Of a DNA stretch of 64,000 nt, positions 18,793-28,755 are shown in pieces. The stretch is from Lachnospiraceae bacterium. GTDB taxonomy: Bacteria > Bacillota > Clostridia > Lachnospirales > Lachnospiraceae. Made by a program: the position numbers and the translations under genes. The stretch spans positions 21,514-85,513 of the forward strand of contig JAKSPC010000006.1 of assembly GCA_024405155.1 (NCBI GenBank). The letters run 5' to 3'. Below the pieces are notes generated by a model. The model saw nothing but the letters and a program-made list of their open reading frames with translations. It was not told where the DNA came from and did not search any database. Each line of letters opens with the position of its first letter. The first letter of the stretch is position 1.

Positions 18793-19388
18793 AAAAATTC
18801 TCTCACTTTCCTGAGCACCTTGCCTCTGTGAGAAACGGCGTTTTTCTCTTCCGGGGTCAGCTCTCCGCCGGTCTTCCCGTATTCCGGCACGTAGAAGATC
18901 GGATCATATCCGAACCCTTCGCCGCCCTTTGCCTCTTCGGCGATACTTCCCCGCATCTCGCTCTCCGCGTCGATCACCCGGCCGTCCGGCAGGACGGTGC
19001 ACACGTGGCAGACGAAGGAAGCGCCGCGGTCACCGTCGCGGGCGCCTTTCAGAAGATCAAGGATCGCTCTGTTTTTCTCATTATACGGCGTGGAGTGTCC
19101 CATAAAACGGGCTGACTTTACGCCGGGCTCCCCGCCCAGGAAATCGATGCACAGTCCCGAGTCGTCCGCCATGACGATGGTATCCTTCTCTTCTCCCGCC
19201 GCCTTCAGCTTTTCATACACGTCCATGGCCTTGATGCGGGCATTTTCGGCAAACGTCTCCCCGTTTTCCTCCGGATCGGAGACCATGCCGATATCCTTAA
19301 GCGTCAGCACCTCGACGGAAATGTCCGACAGTACTTCCTTGAACTCTTTTGCTTTTCCTTTGTTGTTGGTGGCAACGATGATCCTCAT
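18771..19388 (-). CDS. rdgB: XTP/dITP diphosphatase (RdgB/HAM1)
   Basis: 205 aa. The N-terminal ATNNKGKAKEF nucleotide-binding motif, MADDSGLCID, and GEGFGYDPIF followed by SHRGKVL are the HAM1 family markers. It removes deaminated purine triphosphates (XTP, dITP) from the pool. It overlaps the methyltransferase gene upstream by 4 bp and rmuC downstream by 22 bp. Confidence 0.94.
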   Translation of the reverse strand: MRIIVATNNKGKAKEFKEVLSDISVEVLTLKDIGMVSDPEENGETFAENARIKAMDVYEKLKAAGEEKDTIVMADDSGLCIDFLGGEPGVKSARFMGHSTPYNEKNRAILDLLKGARDGDRGASFVCHVCTVLPDGRVIDAESEMRGSIAEEAKGGEGFGYDPIFYVPEYGKTGGELTPEEKNAVSHRGKVLRKVREFLCREMNL

Positions 19389-20548
19389 GTTCTCTCCGGC
19401 TTCTTTCCGTAATAGCTCAAAAAATAGGTCTTCAGCATGCCGTTGTAGATCTTGCGGTTCTTATCCGCCTTCCGGCCCAGGTACTTTTCCGCGTCCTCGT
19501 ACCCCGTGATCACATACATGGACCAGTCGTCAAGAGCGCGGAACCGCTCTCCCAGCGCCGTATACAGAGGCGGCATGGCCTCCTTTTCCTCCAGTCTCTC
19601 CCCGTAGGGCGGGTTGGTGACGATAAAGCCGTGCTTTCCGGGATGGGCAAGTTCCGAAACGTCTTTCTTTTCAAAGCGGATCAGATCCCCCACGCCGGCG
19701 GAACGGGCGTTGTTTTCCGCCGCCCACAGCACGTCCCCGTCAATGTCGGACCCGGAAATGTCGCAGATGTCACACAGCTCTTTCCTGTTCACCGATTCCG
19801 CCAGATCCATGGCCTCGTCGTAGGCCCGGTACCAGTTCTTCTTGTCAATGAGATGGTCCCAGGAAGTGGACGCGAAATCCCGCTTCATGCCCGGGGCGAT
19901 CTTTGCCGCCATCATGGCCGCCTCAATGAGGAAAGTACCGGATCCGCAGAAGGGATCCACAAGGATCCGGTCACGGTTCCAGGGCGTGAGCATGAGGAGC
20001 GCTGCCGCCAGGGTCTCCGTAATGGGAGCCTTTGCAGTGAGCCTTCTGTATCCCCGCTTGTGCAGGGACTCTCCGCTGGTATCCAGCCCGATGAGCACCC
20101 GGTCCTTGTAGGCGGAGACCCGGATGGGAACATCCGCTCCGTCCATGGGCAGTACCTGCCCCTCCCGGTGATAGTGTGCCTGCAGCCGTTTCACGATGGC
20201 CTTCTGAATGATGGTCTGAAAATCCCGTGACGAAAACAGCATGGACTTGATTCCGGAGGCCTTCGCCACATAAAACCTGGCGTCCCAGGGCAGATATTCC
20301 TCCCAGGGGATGGCACGGGTACGCTCGAAAAGCTCGTCCCAGGTCGTGGCTTCAAAATCGCCGCACTTTAAAAGCACCCGCTCCGTGGTGCGCAGAAACA
20401 TGTTGGCGCGGCACACGGCACTTTCATTTCCGGTAAAACAGACACGGCCGTCGGTCACTTCCGTGACCAGGCAGCCGAGCTCCGTAATTTCTTTTTTTGT
20501 ACATGCCTCCAGCCCGAAATGGCAGGGGGCCATCAGTTCCCATTGCAT
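19385..20548 (-). CDS. THUMP-domain 23S rRNA guanine methyltransferase (RlmL/YpsC-like)
   Basis: 387 aa. The N-terminal THUMP region (about 1-160) precedes a Rossmann methyltransferase: DPFCGSGTFLIEAA for SAM binding and the catalytic NPPYGERL. Known relatives make m2G in 23S rRNA; the exact base is inferred only from family. It abuts the DUF1700 gene and overlaps rdgB by 4 bp. Confidence 0.9.
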   Translation of the reverse strand: MQWELMAPCHFGLEACTKKEITELGCLVTEVTDGRVCFTGNESAVCRANMFLRTTERVLLKCGDFEATTWDELFERTRAIPWEEYLPWDARFYVAKASGIKSMLFSSRDFQTIIQKAIVKRLQAHYHREGQVLPMDGADVPIRVSAYKDRVLIGLDTSGESLHKRGYRRLTAKAPITETLAAALLMLTPWNRDRILVDPFCGSGTFLIEAAMMAAKIAPGMKRDFASTSWDHLIDKKNWYRAYDEAMDLAESVNRKELCDICDISGSDIDGDVLWAAENNARSAGVGDLIRFEKKDVSELAHPGKHGFIVTNPPYGERLEEKEAMPPLYTALGERFRALDDWSMYVITGYEDAEKYLGRKADKNRKIYNGMLKTYFLSYYGKKPERT

Positions 20549-21091
20549 TTACTTTCTGCTCTTTCTGAAAAGAAGGACGAGCCCCAGTACCGCCACGATC
20601 AGAAGCGTTACCGAGGGATCCATGTTGGAAAGGAGGGACATGAGGAGGGACCAGACGCCCACGGCGATGAGACAGATCACCAGGCAGCCGCCGCAGCCGA
20701 TCTCTCTGCCGTTTACGCTGAACCTGCCGTCGCTTCCCTTTCCGACGGACGGTCCTCCGCCGGCAGCCTTCTTTCCGGCGGAAGTGGCCCTTCCTTTCTG
20801 GTCCACCTCCGGTGCTTCCTGTTTGCCGCTTCCGTAGATCTCCTCACGGAAATTCACGTCATCGGTGCTTCCGGGAATGCCGTCGGCACCGGATTTTGCC
20901 GCGTCGATCACAGACCGGGCAATGAGCCGGGGATCTCCCAGATCCTCCAGCACCTGCTGCTCCGACTTGCCGGCCCGCACTTCCTCACTGATGTAATTGT
21001 TGTAGTAATCTACGTTCTCTTTGACCAGACGCTCCGGGAGTTCAAAAGCAAGATCCTCCCGAAGTTCCGTCAGAAATTCCGATCTCTTCAT
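20549..21091 (-). CDS. DUF1700/HAAS-type membrane protein
   Basis: 180 aa. The N-terminal helical domain with YYNNYISEEVRAGKSEQQVL and DLGDPRLIARSV is the HAAS/DUF1700 fold, often found on membrane signalling proteins. A Gly/Ser-rich middle and about two membrane segments at the C-terminus (GCGGCLVICLIAVGVWSLL, then LLIVAVLGLVLLF) follow. Function unknown. It overlaps aspS by 4 bp; the usual PadR regulator partner is not present nearby. Confidence 0.75.
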   Translation of the reverse strand: MKRSEFLTELREDLAFELPERLVKENVDYYNNYISEEVRAGKSEQQVLEDLGDPRLIARSVIDAAKSGADGIPGSTDDVNFREEIYGSGKQEAPEVDQKGRATSAGKKAAGGGPSVGKGSDGRFSVNGREIGCGGCLVICLIAVGVWSLLMSLLSNMDPSVTLLIVAVLGLVLLFRKSRK

Positions 21092-22902
21092 CCATTATCC
21101 TTTTTGTTGATGGCGTCGTAATCTACCTTGATGGCCAGATCACGAAGCTGCTTTTCGTCCACCACGCTGGGAGCGCCCATCATGAGGTCGGAAGCGTCCT
21201 TTACCTTGGGGAACGCCATCACGTCGCGGATGGACTCCGCGCCGGCCATCCACATGGCCACACGGTCCAGACCGTAGGCAAGACCTGCGTGAGGCGGAAC
21301 GCCGTACTTGAAAGCTTCCAGCAGGAAACCGAACTGGCTCTGTGCCATCTCCGGCGTGAATCCCAATACTTCCAGCATCTTCTTCTGGATGTCGGCACGG
21401 TGGATACGCACGGAACCGCCGCCAAGCTCAGTGCCGTTTAAGACGATATCATAAGCCTTTGCTCTTACGCGGCCGGGATCGGAATCGATGTACTGCCAGT
21501 CTTCCTCCATAGGGCTCGTGAAAGGATGGTGCATGGCCATGAAACGGCCCTCTTCGTCGCTCCACTCCAGAAGCGGGAACTCCGTTACCCACAGGAACCT
21601 CCAGGCATTCCTGTCGATGAGATCCAGACTCCTGCCAAGCTCCAGTCTTACCTGGCCCATCACCTGGCATACCCTGGTGAATTTATCGGCTGCAATGACG
21701 ATCAGGTCGCCCTTTTCGGCGCCGCAGGCCTTAATGATGGCTTCCAGCTCTTCTTCCTTCATGAACTTGGCAAAAGAGCACTTGTGGCTGCCGTCGTCGG
21801 CGCAGTTCACGCACAGATAGGCAAGGCCCTTGCCGCCGTAGTATTTGGCAACTTCCACCAGAGCGTCGATCTTTTTGCGGGGCATATGTCCCTCGCCGGG
21901 CACACGGATGGCTCTTACGAAACCGCCGTCCTTTACGGTATCGGCAAATACGGAGAAGCCGCAGTCCTTCACCACGTCGGAAATATCGGTAATGGGCAGG
22001 TCGAAACGAAGATCCGGCTTATCGGAGCCGTACTTGTCCATGGCTGCCTGCCAGGTCATGCGCTCGATGGGAGTCTTTATATCAACGCCCAGCACTTCCT
22101 TCCAGATGCGCTTGATAAGGCCCTCGTTCACGGCGATGACGTCATCCACGTCCGCGAAGGAAAGCTCCATGTCGATCTGGGTGAACTCCGGCTGTCTGTC
22201 GGCACGAAGATCCTCGTCACGGTAGCATCTGGCCAGCTGGAAATAGCGGTCGAAACCGGAGCACATCAGAAGCTGCTTCAGAAGCTGCGGGCTCTGGGGC
22301 AGAGCGTAGAACTCTCCCTGGTGTACACGGGAGGGTACCAGATAGTCTCTGGCGCCTTCGGGCGTGGACTTTATGAAGGTGGGAGTCTCGATCTCCAGGA
22401 AACCCTGCTCGTCCATGTAGTTTCTTACGGCGATGCAGAGCTTGTGGCGCAGCATGATATTTCTCTGCAGGGGAGAACGTCTCAGATCCAGATAACGGTA
22501 CTGGAGCCTCAGTTCTTCTCTGGTGTTGATCTCGTCTTCGATCTGGAAGGGAGGCACTGCGGATTCGCTCAAGATGCGAAGCTGTTTTGCTTCCACTTCG
22601 ATGGCGCCGGTGGCGATCTTTTCGTTGGCGTCGGTACCGCGGGAGCGAAGGAGGCCTACCACGGCCACGCAGTATTCGCTGCGGAGCGTCGCTGCCTTTT
22701 CAAACACTTCCTTGCCGCATTTTTCCTCTTCAAATACCACCTGCAGGATGCCGCTTCTGTCACGCACGTCCGTGAAGATAAGGCCGCCCTTGTTTCTGGA
22801 TTTCTGCACCCAGCCCATGACGGTGACTTCTTTGCCGATGTCTTCCTTAGTGAATTCTGCGCATCTTGCGGTCCTGTGCAGACCTTTCATTGTTTCGCCC
22901 AT
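21088..22902 (-). CDS. aspS: Aspartate-tRNA ligase
   Basis: 604 aa, the usual length of a bacterial AspRS. It has an N-terminal anticodon OB fold (VMGWVQKSRNKGGLIF), class II motif 2 (RCYRDEDLRADRQPEFTQ) and motif 3 (GLAYGLDRVAMW), plus the bacterial GAD insertion. AGGAG lies 7 bases before the ATG at 22902. A long-hairpin element fills the upstream gap instead of a T-box leader; I saw no T-box sequence. Confidence 0.96.
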   Translation of the reverse strand: MGETMKGLHRTARCAEFTKEDIGKEVTVMGWVQKSRNKGGLIFTDVRDRSGILQVVFEEEKCGKEVFEKAATLRSEYCVAVVGLLRSRGTDANEKIATGAIEVEAKQLRILSESAVPPFQIEDEINTREELRLQYRYLDLRRSPLQRNIMLRHKLCIAVRNYMDEQGFLEIETPTFIKSTPEGARDYLVPSRVHQGEFYALPQSPQLLKQLLMCSGFDRYFQLARCYRDEDLRADRQPEFTQIDMELSFADVDDVIAVNEGLIKRIWKEVLGVDIKTPIERMTWQAAMDKYGSDKPDLRFDLPITDISDVVKDCGFSVFADTVKDGGFVRAIRVPGEGHMPRKKIDALVEVAKYYGGKGLAYLCVNCADDGSHKCSFAKFMKEEELEAIIKACGAEKGDLIVIAADKFTRVCQVMGQVRLELGRSLDLIDRNAWRFLWVTEFPLLEWSDEEGRFMAMHHPFTSPMEEDWQYIDSDPGRVRAKAYDIVLNGTELGGGSVRIHRADIQKKMLEVLGFTPEMAQSQFGFLLEAFKYGVPPHAGLAYGLDRVAMWMAGAESIRDVMAFPKVKDASDLMMGAPSVVDEKQLRDLAIKVDYDAINKKDNG

Positions 22903-22945
22903 ACGATATCTCCTCGTTAAATAGTGTTACTGAACGCTGATGTGA

Positions 22946-23166
22946 CATGCAGGCAGGTGCATGCGCATTGCGGAGGCTTTTCAGATTTTCAAGGTTTCCC
23001 AGTCCGGAGTGCGCTTGGGGGTGCAAGACGTCCAGTGGACGTCTGCTCTGCACGGACCGGAGCGGAGCGTAGAGAGCGGGGCCCCGAGCGCGCTTACGCA
23101 GGACGCAGGAAAACTTAGAAAATCGAAAACCGGAGCAACTAGCGCTTGCAATGCGTGCATGGCGCA
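22946..23166 (+). repeat. Long imperfect hairpin element, copy 2 (upstream of aspS)
   Basis: The left arm 22959-22999 and right arm 23108-23149 are nearly identical to copy 1 and inverted to each other. The centre differs: it includes the palindrome AGACGTCCAGTGGACGTCT and a GC-rich stretch. The element lies 44 bases before the aspS start and 14 bases after hisS, the same relation to genes as copy 1. Confidence 0.85.
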
Positions 23167-23179
23167 GAAGCGTTAAAAA

Positions 23180-24478
23180 TCAGTTGTTAAAGAACTCTTT
23201 GATCTGGTCATAGCCGTTTGCGGCGAGACCGTCTTTCTGGAACTTCTTGTTCTTTGCCATGGTGACGGTAAGGATCTGCTTTCCTTCCCCGCGGAGCTTC
23301 GTGGCTTCGGCAAGGATGGCGGCAAGCTTTTCGCTGTCCATGCCTTTTTCAATGAGCCAGGCTTCTTTTTCGCCGCTCCTTGTGAATCCGTTTTCCGGAT
23401 CGTCCATCAGGATGGTCATGATCCGCTCGAAACCGATGGAGAAGCCCACTGCCGGCACGTTGACGCCGGTGAATTTTCCCACCATCTTGTCGTAGCGTCC
23501 GCCGCCGCCCACGGAGGAACCGAAGGAGGCAAGCTTTATCTCAAAGATGGTGCCGGTGTAGTACCCCATGCCTCTTACCAGCGTGGGATCGAATTCCACG
23601 CGGATCTTCCGGCCGGGCACGTTCATGACGGTATTCATGATGTCCGCCACGCTCTCTCCCGCTTCTTTGGCCGCGTCGGTACCGATCTTTCCGGTAAACT
23701 CTGCGGCACCTGCCGCGTCTTTTTTGCAGCCGTCCATGAGGGACCGGAGCTTTCCGATCTGCTCGGCGGCATATCCCATTTCGGCCAGTTCCTTATCCAC
23801 GCCGTCGGCGCCGATCTTGTCGAATTTATCCAGCACCACCAGGATCCTGTCCGCGTCCTCTTCCGGCATGCCCGCGTACTTTACCAGCTCCATAAGGATC
23901 CGGCGGTCGTTGATCACGATGTAGTAGTCATATTTTCCGAATCCCATCCGGTCCAGCGCATCGGTGGTGGCCAGGATCAGCTCCTTTTCCGAAAGGTTGG
24001 TGGGATCGCCCAGCACGTCGATGTCGCACTGCATGAACTGGCGGAAACGTCCCTTCTGGGGCCTGTCCGCGCGGAACACGCTGCCCATCTGCAGCGCCTT
24101 GAAAGGCTGCGGCAGAGATGCCGCGTTGGCTGCGTAATACCGGGACAGCGGTAGGGTCAGATCGTAGCGGAGGCCTTCCTCGCAAAGGACTGCAGCACCG
24201 GTGCCTTCTTCATCGGAAGCATCGGCGGAAGCCTTCAGATCTTCCACCGCCTTTTTAAATTTGTCGCCTCTCTTAAGGACTTTGAAGATAAGCTTCTCAT
24301 TGTCGCCGCCCTGCTTGGAAGTCAGGTTTTCGATGTGCTCCACCACGGGAGTCTCGATCTCCGTAAAGCCGTACTTTCTGTAGGTCTCGCGGATGATGTT
24401 CATGAGAGAACTGCGTATTTCCATCTCGCCGGGAAGTATGTCTCTCATTCCCGTGACGGGTTTCTTGATAAATGCCAT
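23180..24478 (-). CDS. hisS: Histidine-tRNA ligase
   Basis: 432 aa class II enzyme. It starts MAFIKKPVTGMRDILPGEM. The eukaryote/bacterial HisRS motifs are present: motif 2 (GSVFRADRPQKGRFRQF), and the histidine motifs LVRGMGYYTGTIFE and GGGGRYDKM. Only 14 bp separate it from ctpA, so it is probably transcribed with the upstream cluster and no leader control is seen. AGAGGAA precedes the ATG. Confidence 0.95.
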   Translation of the reverse strand: MAFIKKPVTGMRDILPGEMEIRSSLMNIIRETYRKYGFTEIETPVVEHIENLTSKQGGDNEKLIFKVLKRGDKFKKAVEDLKASADASDEEGTGAAVLCEEGLRYDLTLPLSRYYAANAASLPQPFKALQMGSVFRADRPQKGRFRQFMQCDIDVLGDPTNLSEKELILATTDALDRMGFGKYDYYIVINDRRILMELVKYAGMPEEDADRILVVLDKFDKIGADGVDKELAEMGYAAEQIGKLRSLMDGCKKDAAGAAEFTGKIGTDAAKEAGESVADIMNTVMNVPGRKIRVEFDPTLVRGMGYYTGTIFEIKLASFGSSVGGGGRYDKMVGKFTGVNVPAVGFSIGFERIMTILMDDPENGFTRSGEKEAWLIEKGMDSEKLAAILAEATKLRGEGKQILTVTMAKNKKFQKDGLAANGYDQIKEFFNN

Positions 24479-24492
24479 GTTTCGTTCCTCTG

Positions 24493-25890
24493 TTACTGTT
24501 TTAATAACTTAAGCGTTTCCCTAAGCTGGTTGTCGATTCCGGGATCCGGCGCGCTGACGTCGATGCCGGTCTCTTCCAGTTCCTCGGTGGGCTCCACCCG
24601 TAGATCCGGTTCAATGCCCTTGCCGTGGATCTTGTCGCCGTTTGGCAGCACGTATTCGGCAGAAGTATACTTCATGCCGGAATTATCATAAAGCATTCTG
24701 ACGCTTTGTACAATACCTTTTCCGAAGGTGGTGAGGCCTGCGCTCTTATAGCCGTAGCTCTTCATGACTCCGGTGAATATCTCCGAGGCGGAGGCAGAGC
24801 TTTCGTCCGCCAGGATCACCAGGTCCAGGGGGGAGGAATGTCCGTCCCGGGCAAAGTACCGTATGGGATCCGCGGTACGGGACTCTATGGTAAGCAGCAG
24901 CGTCTTTCCGTGATACAGGGTCGTGGCCTCCGCTCCGGTGTAGGTATCCAGATCGTCCGGCAGGATGTAATCCAGCATGTCAAGCGCCACGTTCATGTCG
25001 CCGCCGGGATCGGACCTCAAGTCCATGACCACGCCTTTGATATCTTCCTTTTCCATGGCGTCCACGGCTTCCCTGAATCCGGTCAGGGTCGTTCCCTCGA
25101 ACTGCCGCACGAAAATGTAGCCGTATTTTTCGCCGTCCGACGTGAAAGTGGACCAGTACACGGTCTTATCGTCCAGTACACGGCGCTCCACGGTGAACAT
25201 CTGTTTTCTGCCGTCCCGTAAGACTCCCAGTTCCACGGTGGTGCCTTCCTCGCCCTTTACGTGGTCGTTGGTGGCTTCGGAAAGGGGCATGCCCCTTAAG
25301 TCCACGCCGTCCGCTTCCACGATGATGTCCTTGTGACGGATGCCGGCCGCCTCCGCCGGTCCGCCCACGGTGACCGCTTCCACGAAAAGTCCCTGGGTCT
25401 GTTCGTCCACGGATACCGTCACGCCGATGCCCACGTAGGTGCCGCCGATGCTGGTCAGCTCGTCCTTCAGTTCCTTTTCCGTGTAGTAACGGCTGTAGGG
25501 ATCCTGTTCCGACAGAGCGTCCACCAGGCCCCGGTAGATGCCTTCCGTCACTTCCTTTTTGTCCGCGTTGTAGTAGTATTCCTCGTCCAGGTAGTACTCC
25601 ATCTCACGGATCTTGCGGTCGATCTCGTCCGTATTGAACTTTGCGGGATCGTTCTTGTGAAACCAGGAATAGGTGGGAAGCTTCACGGTAGCCTGCCCCA
25701 CGCCGGGGATGGTCACCACGTAATAGCCTCTTACCAGCAGCACGACCAGAAGCGTAAGGAGCACCCCCAGGAAAAGCCCCAGAACGAACTTCCAGTTATG
25801 CTTGTTTTCCTTTGCAGGCCTCCCGGTCTCTTGGACTTTTACTTCGGGCGTCTTGCTCTCTTCCTCGGGTCGTTTTTCTAATTCATCCAT
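24493..25890 (-). CDS. ctpA: Carboxyl-terminal processing protease (S41 family)
   Basis: 465 aa. A charged N-terminal tail (about 30 residues) and one membrane helix (about 34-56) place the enzyme outside the cell membrane. A PDZ domain (GGTYVGIGVTV through KGEEGTTVELGV) precedes the S41 catalytic part with DLRSDPGG, the serine in DESSASASEIF and the lysine in TFGKGIVQ. It cleaves proteins from the C-terminus; in relatives it is linked with the FtsEX-regulated hydrolase beside it. Confidence 0.93.
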   Translation of the reverse strand: MDELEKRPEEESKTPEVKVQETGRPAKENKHNWKFVLGLFLGVLLTLLVVLLVRGYYVVTIPGVGQATVKLPTYSWFHKNDPAKFNTDEIDRKIREMEYYLDEEYYYNADKKEVTEGIYRGLVDALSEQDPYSRYYTEKELKDELTSIGGTYVGIGVTVSVDEQTQGLFVEAVTVGGPAEAAGIRHKDIIVEADGVDLRGMPLSEATNDHVKGEEGTTVELGVLRDGRKQMFTVERRVLDDKTVYWSTFTSDGEKYGYIFVRQFEGTTLTGFREAVDAMEKEDIKGVVMDLRSDPGGDMNVALDMLDYILPDDLDTYTGAEATTLYHGKTLLLTIESRTADPIRYFARDGHSSPLDLVILADESSASASEIFTGVMKSYGYKSAGLTTFGKGIVQSVRMLYDNSGMKYTSAEYVLPNGDKIHGKGIEPDLRVEPTEELEETGIDVSAPDPGIDNQLRETLKLLKQ

Positions 25891-25902
25891 ATCCTTCTCC
25901 TT

Positions 25903-27147
25903 TTAAGGAGCCACATATCCCAGGGGATCCACGTAGCTTCCGTCGATCCTCAGGCCGAAATGCAGGTGCGGCCCGGTGGAGTATCCGGTGTTTCCGGAAA
26001 GGCCTATCACGTCGCCTTTCTTCACTTCCGCGCCCACGCTCGTTTTGATCTCGCTCATGTGCATGTATACGGTGGCAGCGTCGCCGCCGTGGCTGATCAT
26101 CACGTAATTGCCCGCCGACGCGGAATAGGTGGCGATGACCACTTCTCCGTCCGCGGCCGCCAGCACCTTATTGCCGGTCCCCACACCGATGTCGATGCCT
26201 TTGTGGGATGTGCTGGCTCCGGCCACCGGTGCCTCCCGGGAGCCGAAGGTACTGGTGATGCGGGAAGACGCGGGACAGGGCCAGGTGAAGGAAATGCTGC
26301 CCACGCTCTTTTTCACGTAGGTCTTTCCTTCCGCCTCCGCCTTCTTTCTGGCTTCCTCCTCCCGTTTCCGGATGGCGGCCTCCATGGCGGCGATGCTGTT
26401 CTCTTCTTCCTTTATGGCCTTCTGAATGCCGGCAATGTCACCGGCAAGCTTTTCGATCTCGTTTTCCTCGGAAGTGATCTTTGCCTCGTATTCCGAAAGA
26501 TCCTTCTGCTTGGCTTCCTGCAGACCGGTAAGCTCCGCCTTTTCCTCGTCCAGAAGCCCCTTCTGCCCTTCCAGTACGGAAAGCGCCTCCGAAAGTTCCT
26601 GTTTCGTCTGCTCCGTTTCCGCTACCAACGTCTTGTATTCTTCCAGCTTTTTTCTGTCGTAGGCAGAGATCTTCCGCACGTACTCCATGCGGTTTAAGAG
26701 ATCTCCCAGAGAGCCGCTTTTGAAAAGTTTCGCCAGGCCGTCTCCGGTGCTGTTTTCGTACATATATCGGATACGCACCATCATGGAGCTGTGCTGCTCC
26801 GCCATTCTGACCGAGGCCTCGTTGTGCCGGGCTTCCACCTCCGCAATGGCTTTTTCCGTGGCGGAAATATCCGCCTCCAGAGACGCGATGCCTTCCTCCG
26901 TGTTATGAAGCTTGCCGTCGATCTCACTGATATAGGCCGCCGCGTCGTTTTTCAGCTTCTCCAGCTCTTTTTTCTCCGCGTCCGCCTGCTTCTTCTTTTC
27001 CTGCGCCTTTTTCAGTTTTTCCTTGCTGTCCAGGATGGTCTTCCTGGACTTCGCAATCTCGTCCGCCTCCGTGGCATAGGTGCACAGGCAGCTCTGAGAA
27101 AGGGCCATCAGGGCGGCAAGCAGGATCAGTACTATTCGTTTCTTCAT
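25903..27147 (-). CDS. Murein hydrolase activator, EnvC/PcsB-like, M23 domain
   Basis: 414 aa. A signal peptide, then about 230 residues of coiled coil, then an M23/LytM domain (about 290-414) with HKGIDIG and HLHFG. Known: such proteins are coupled to FtsEX and open or activate wall hydrolysis at septation. The M23 zinc ligands look intact (H..D, HxH), so it may itself be active. It lies 1 bp after ftsX. Confidence 0.9.
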   Translation of the reverse strand: MKKRIVLILLAALMALSQSCLCTYATEADEIAKSRKTILDSKEKLKKAQEKKKQADAEKKELEKLKNDAAAYISEIDGKLHNTEEGIASLEADISATEKAIAEVEARHNEASVRMAEQHSSMMVRIRYMYENSTGDGLAKLFKSGSLGDLLNRMEYVRKISAYDRKKLEEYKTLVAETEQTKQELSEALSVLEGQKGLLDEEKAELTGLQEAKQKDLSEYEAKITSEENEIEKLAGDIAGIQKAIKEEENSIAAMEAAIRKREEEARKKAEAEGKTYVKKSVGSISFTWPCPASSRITSTFGSREAPVAGASTSHKGIDIGVGTGNKVLAAADGEVVIATYSASAGNYVMISHGGDAATVYMHMSEIKTSVGAEVKKGDVIGLSGNTGYSTGPHLHFGLRIDGSYVDPLGYVAP

Positions 27148-27148
27148 G

Positions 27149-28066
27149 TCACACCCTCAGATGACGGCCGATGGTAATAAACGATACCACCATGCCCGTG
27201 CCAACGCCCATCAGAAGCCCCGCCAGTGCCATCTGCGGAAAGATCTCCGACAGCGGGATCAGTACCACGATATCTTTCAAAAATCCGGAGGAAGCCTGCA
27301 GGCTTTCCGCCAGGTACGTTTCCGCCCGGTGATAAATGAGCCTGACGGCGATCAGCGGGATCACCGTTCCCAGAATGCCGATCAGCGTTCCTTCCACCAC
27401 GAAAGGTGCCCGGATCATGAGATCCGTGGCGCCGATCATGCGCATGATCTCGTTTTCCCGCCGGCGGAATGCCGCCGCCACGCTGATGGTGTTGCTGATA
27501 AGGAATACGGTCACCGCGAACAGCACCCCTGTGATCACCAGAGACACCACATATACGGCCCGGTTCACCTTTTTCATGGAGGCCACGAATTCACTCAGGT
27601 AATTTACCTCCCGTACCCCGGGCAGGGACCGGATATAGGCCACCAGTTCCTCCTGTACGTCCACGGAAGCGGGGAACACTTCCAGGGAATCGGACTTTGC
27701 CAGGGGATTGTCGTCTTCGAAAGCTTTGGAAAGCTCTTCCTCCGCATCCCCGAAATACTCTTTTTTGAAACTCTCCCAGGCTTCGTCCGCGGAAATGTAT
27801 CTCACCGCGTCCACACCGCCGTGATCGATGATCTTCTGACGGATGGTCGTCTTTTCGGCTTCCTCTGCGTCTTCGGCAAAGAAGACCGTGATGCCCACGC
27901 TGTTTTCCGCCTTGTGGATCATGCCCGTCAGATTGGTGACGATGGCCAGAAAGGCGCAGAACAGAAAGATGGAAAGTGAAGCCGTTGCCACGGAGGCAAT
28001 GGTGAAAAGCGGCTTTTGCGCGAAGTTTTTAAAGCCCTGTTTGATGCAGTAGAGAAACGTGCTCAT
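27149..28066 (-). CDS. ftsX: Cell division permease FtsX
   Basis: 305 aa with four membrane helices: one near residues 20-45, then a large extracellular loop, then three near the C-terminus. YISADEAWESFKKEYFGD in the loop and FRRRENEIMRMIGATD match FtsX. With FtsE it relays cytosolic ATP hydrolysis to the wall enzyme encoded next. It overlaps ftsE by 4 bp. Confidence 0.95.
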   Translation of the reverse strand: MSTFLYCIKQGFKNFAQKPLFTIASVATASLSIFLFCAFLAIVTNLTGMIHKAENSVGITVFFAEDAEEAEKTTIRQKIIDHGGVDAVRYISADEAWESFKKEYFGDAEEELSKAFEDDNPLAKSDSLEVFPASVDVQEELVAYIRSLPGVREVNYLSEFVASMKKVNRAVYVVSLVITGVLFAVTVFLISNTISVAAAFRRRENEIMRMIGATDLMIRAPFVVEGTLIGILGTVIPLIAVRLIYHRAETYLAESLQASSGFLKDIVVLIPLSEIFPQMALAGLLMGVGTGMVVSFITIGRHLRV

Positions 28067-28752
28067 AGTTCCGTTCCTCCCCTCAGGCCCGTGGGATAGT
28101 CTCCCACGATGGAGCCCTTCTCCATGTGGATCACCCGCTTCCCCATGGTGGTAAGCAGGTTTCTGTTATGGGTGATCACCACCACGGTGGTGCCCATTTC
28201 GTTGATCCTTGTAAGGAGCCGCATGATGTCTTCGGTGTTCTTTTCATCCAGGTTGCCGGTGGGCTCGTCTGCCAGGATGATGTCCGGCCGGTTCACCAGC
28301 GCTCTGGCAATGGCCACCCTCTGCTGCTCGCCGCCGGACAGTTCCTCCGGCATGCAGCGGTACTTGGCCGAAAGCCCGGTAAGCTGCAGGATCTTCGCCA
28401 CGTTCTCCTTGATCTTTTCGGCCGGCACCCCTATGACGCGCTGGGCAAAGGCCACGTTTTCAAACACGTTCCGATCGTTTAACAGGCGGAAATCCTGAAA
28501 CACCACGCCAAGATGCCTCCGGTACTGCGGAAGCTCTCTGCGCTTTATTTTGTTCATGACGGTGCCGTTTACCTCCACCAGCCCGTCCGTGGGCTTCACT
28601 TCTCCCGTGAGAAGCTTAATGACGGTGGATTTGCCGCTGCCGGACCTGCCGGCAATGAAGACAAATTCCCCGTCACTGATCTTGAGGCTCAGATCCTTTA
28701 CGGCCCGTACGCCTTTGGTATAGGTTTTGTTTGCGTGTATCAGACGAATCAC
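28063..28752 (-). CDS. ftsE: Cell division ATPase FtsE
   Basis: 229 aa ABC ATPase: Walker A GRSGSGKST, Q-loop GVVFQDFRLL, signature LSGGEQQRVAIARAL, Walker B ILADEPTG, and a switch His in VVITHN. It drives FtsX. The four-gene order ftsE-ftsX-M23-ctpA is typical of Firmicutes. It starts 3 bp after the CdaR-like gene ends. Confidence 0.95.
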   Translation of the reverse strand: MIRLIHANKTYTKGVRAVKDLSLKISDGEFVFIAGRSGSGKSTVIKLLTGEVKPTDGLVEVNGTVMNKIKRRELPQYRRHLGVVFQDFRLLNDRNVFENVAFAQRVIGVPAEKIKENVAKILQLTGLSAKYRCMPEELSGGEQQRVAIARALVNRPDIILADEPTGNLDEKNTEDIMRLLTRINEMGTTVVVITHNRNLLTTMGKRVIHMEKGSIVGDYPTGLRGGTEL

Positions 28753-28755
28753 TTT

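Noticed and set aside
22903-23179. T-box leader for aspS
   Set aside because: No T-box consensus or specifier fold was found; the gap is filled by the long-hairpin repeat. hisS has only a 14-bp gap upstream.
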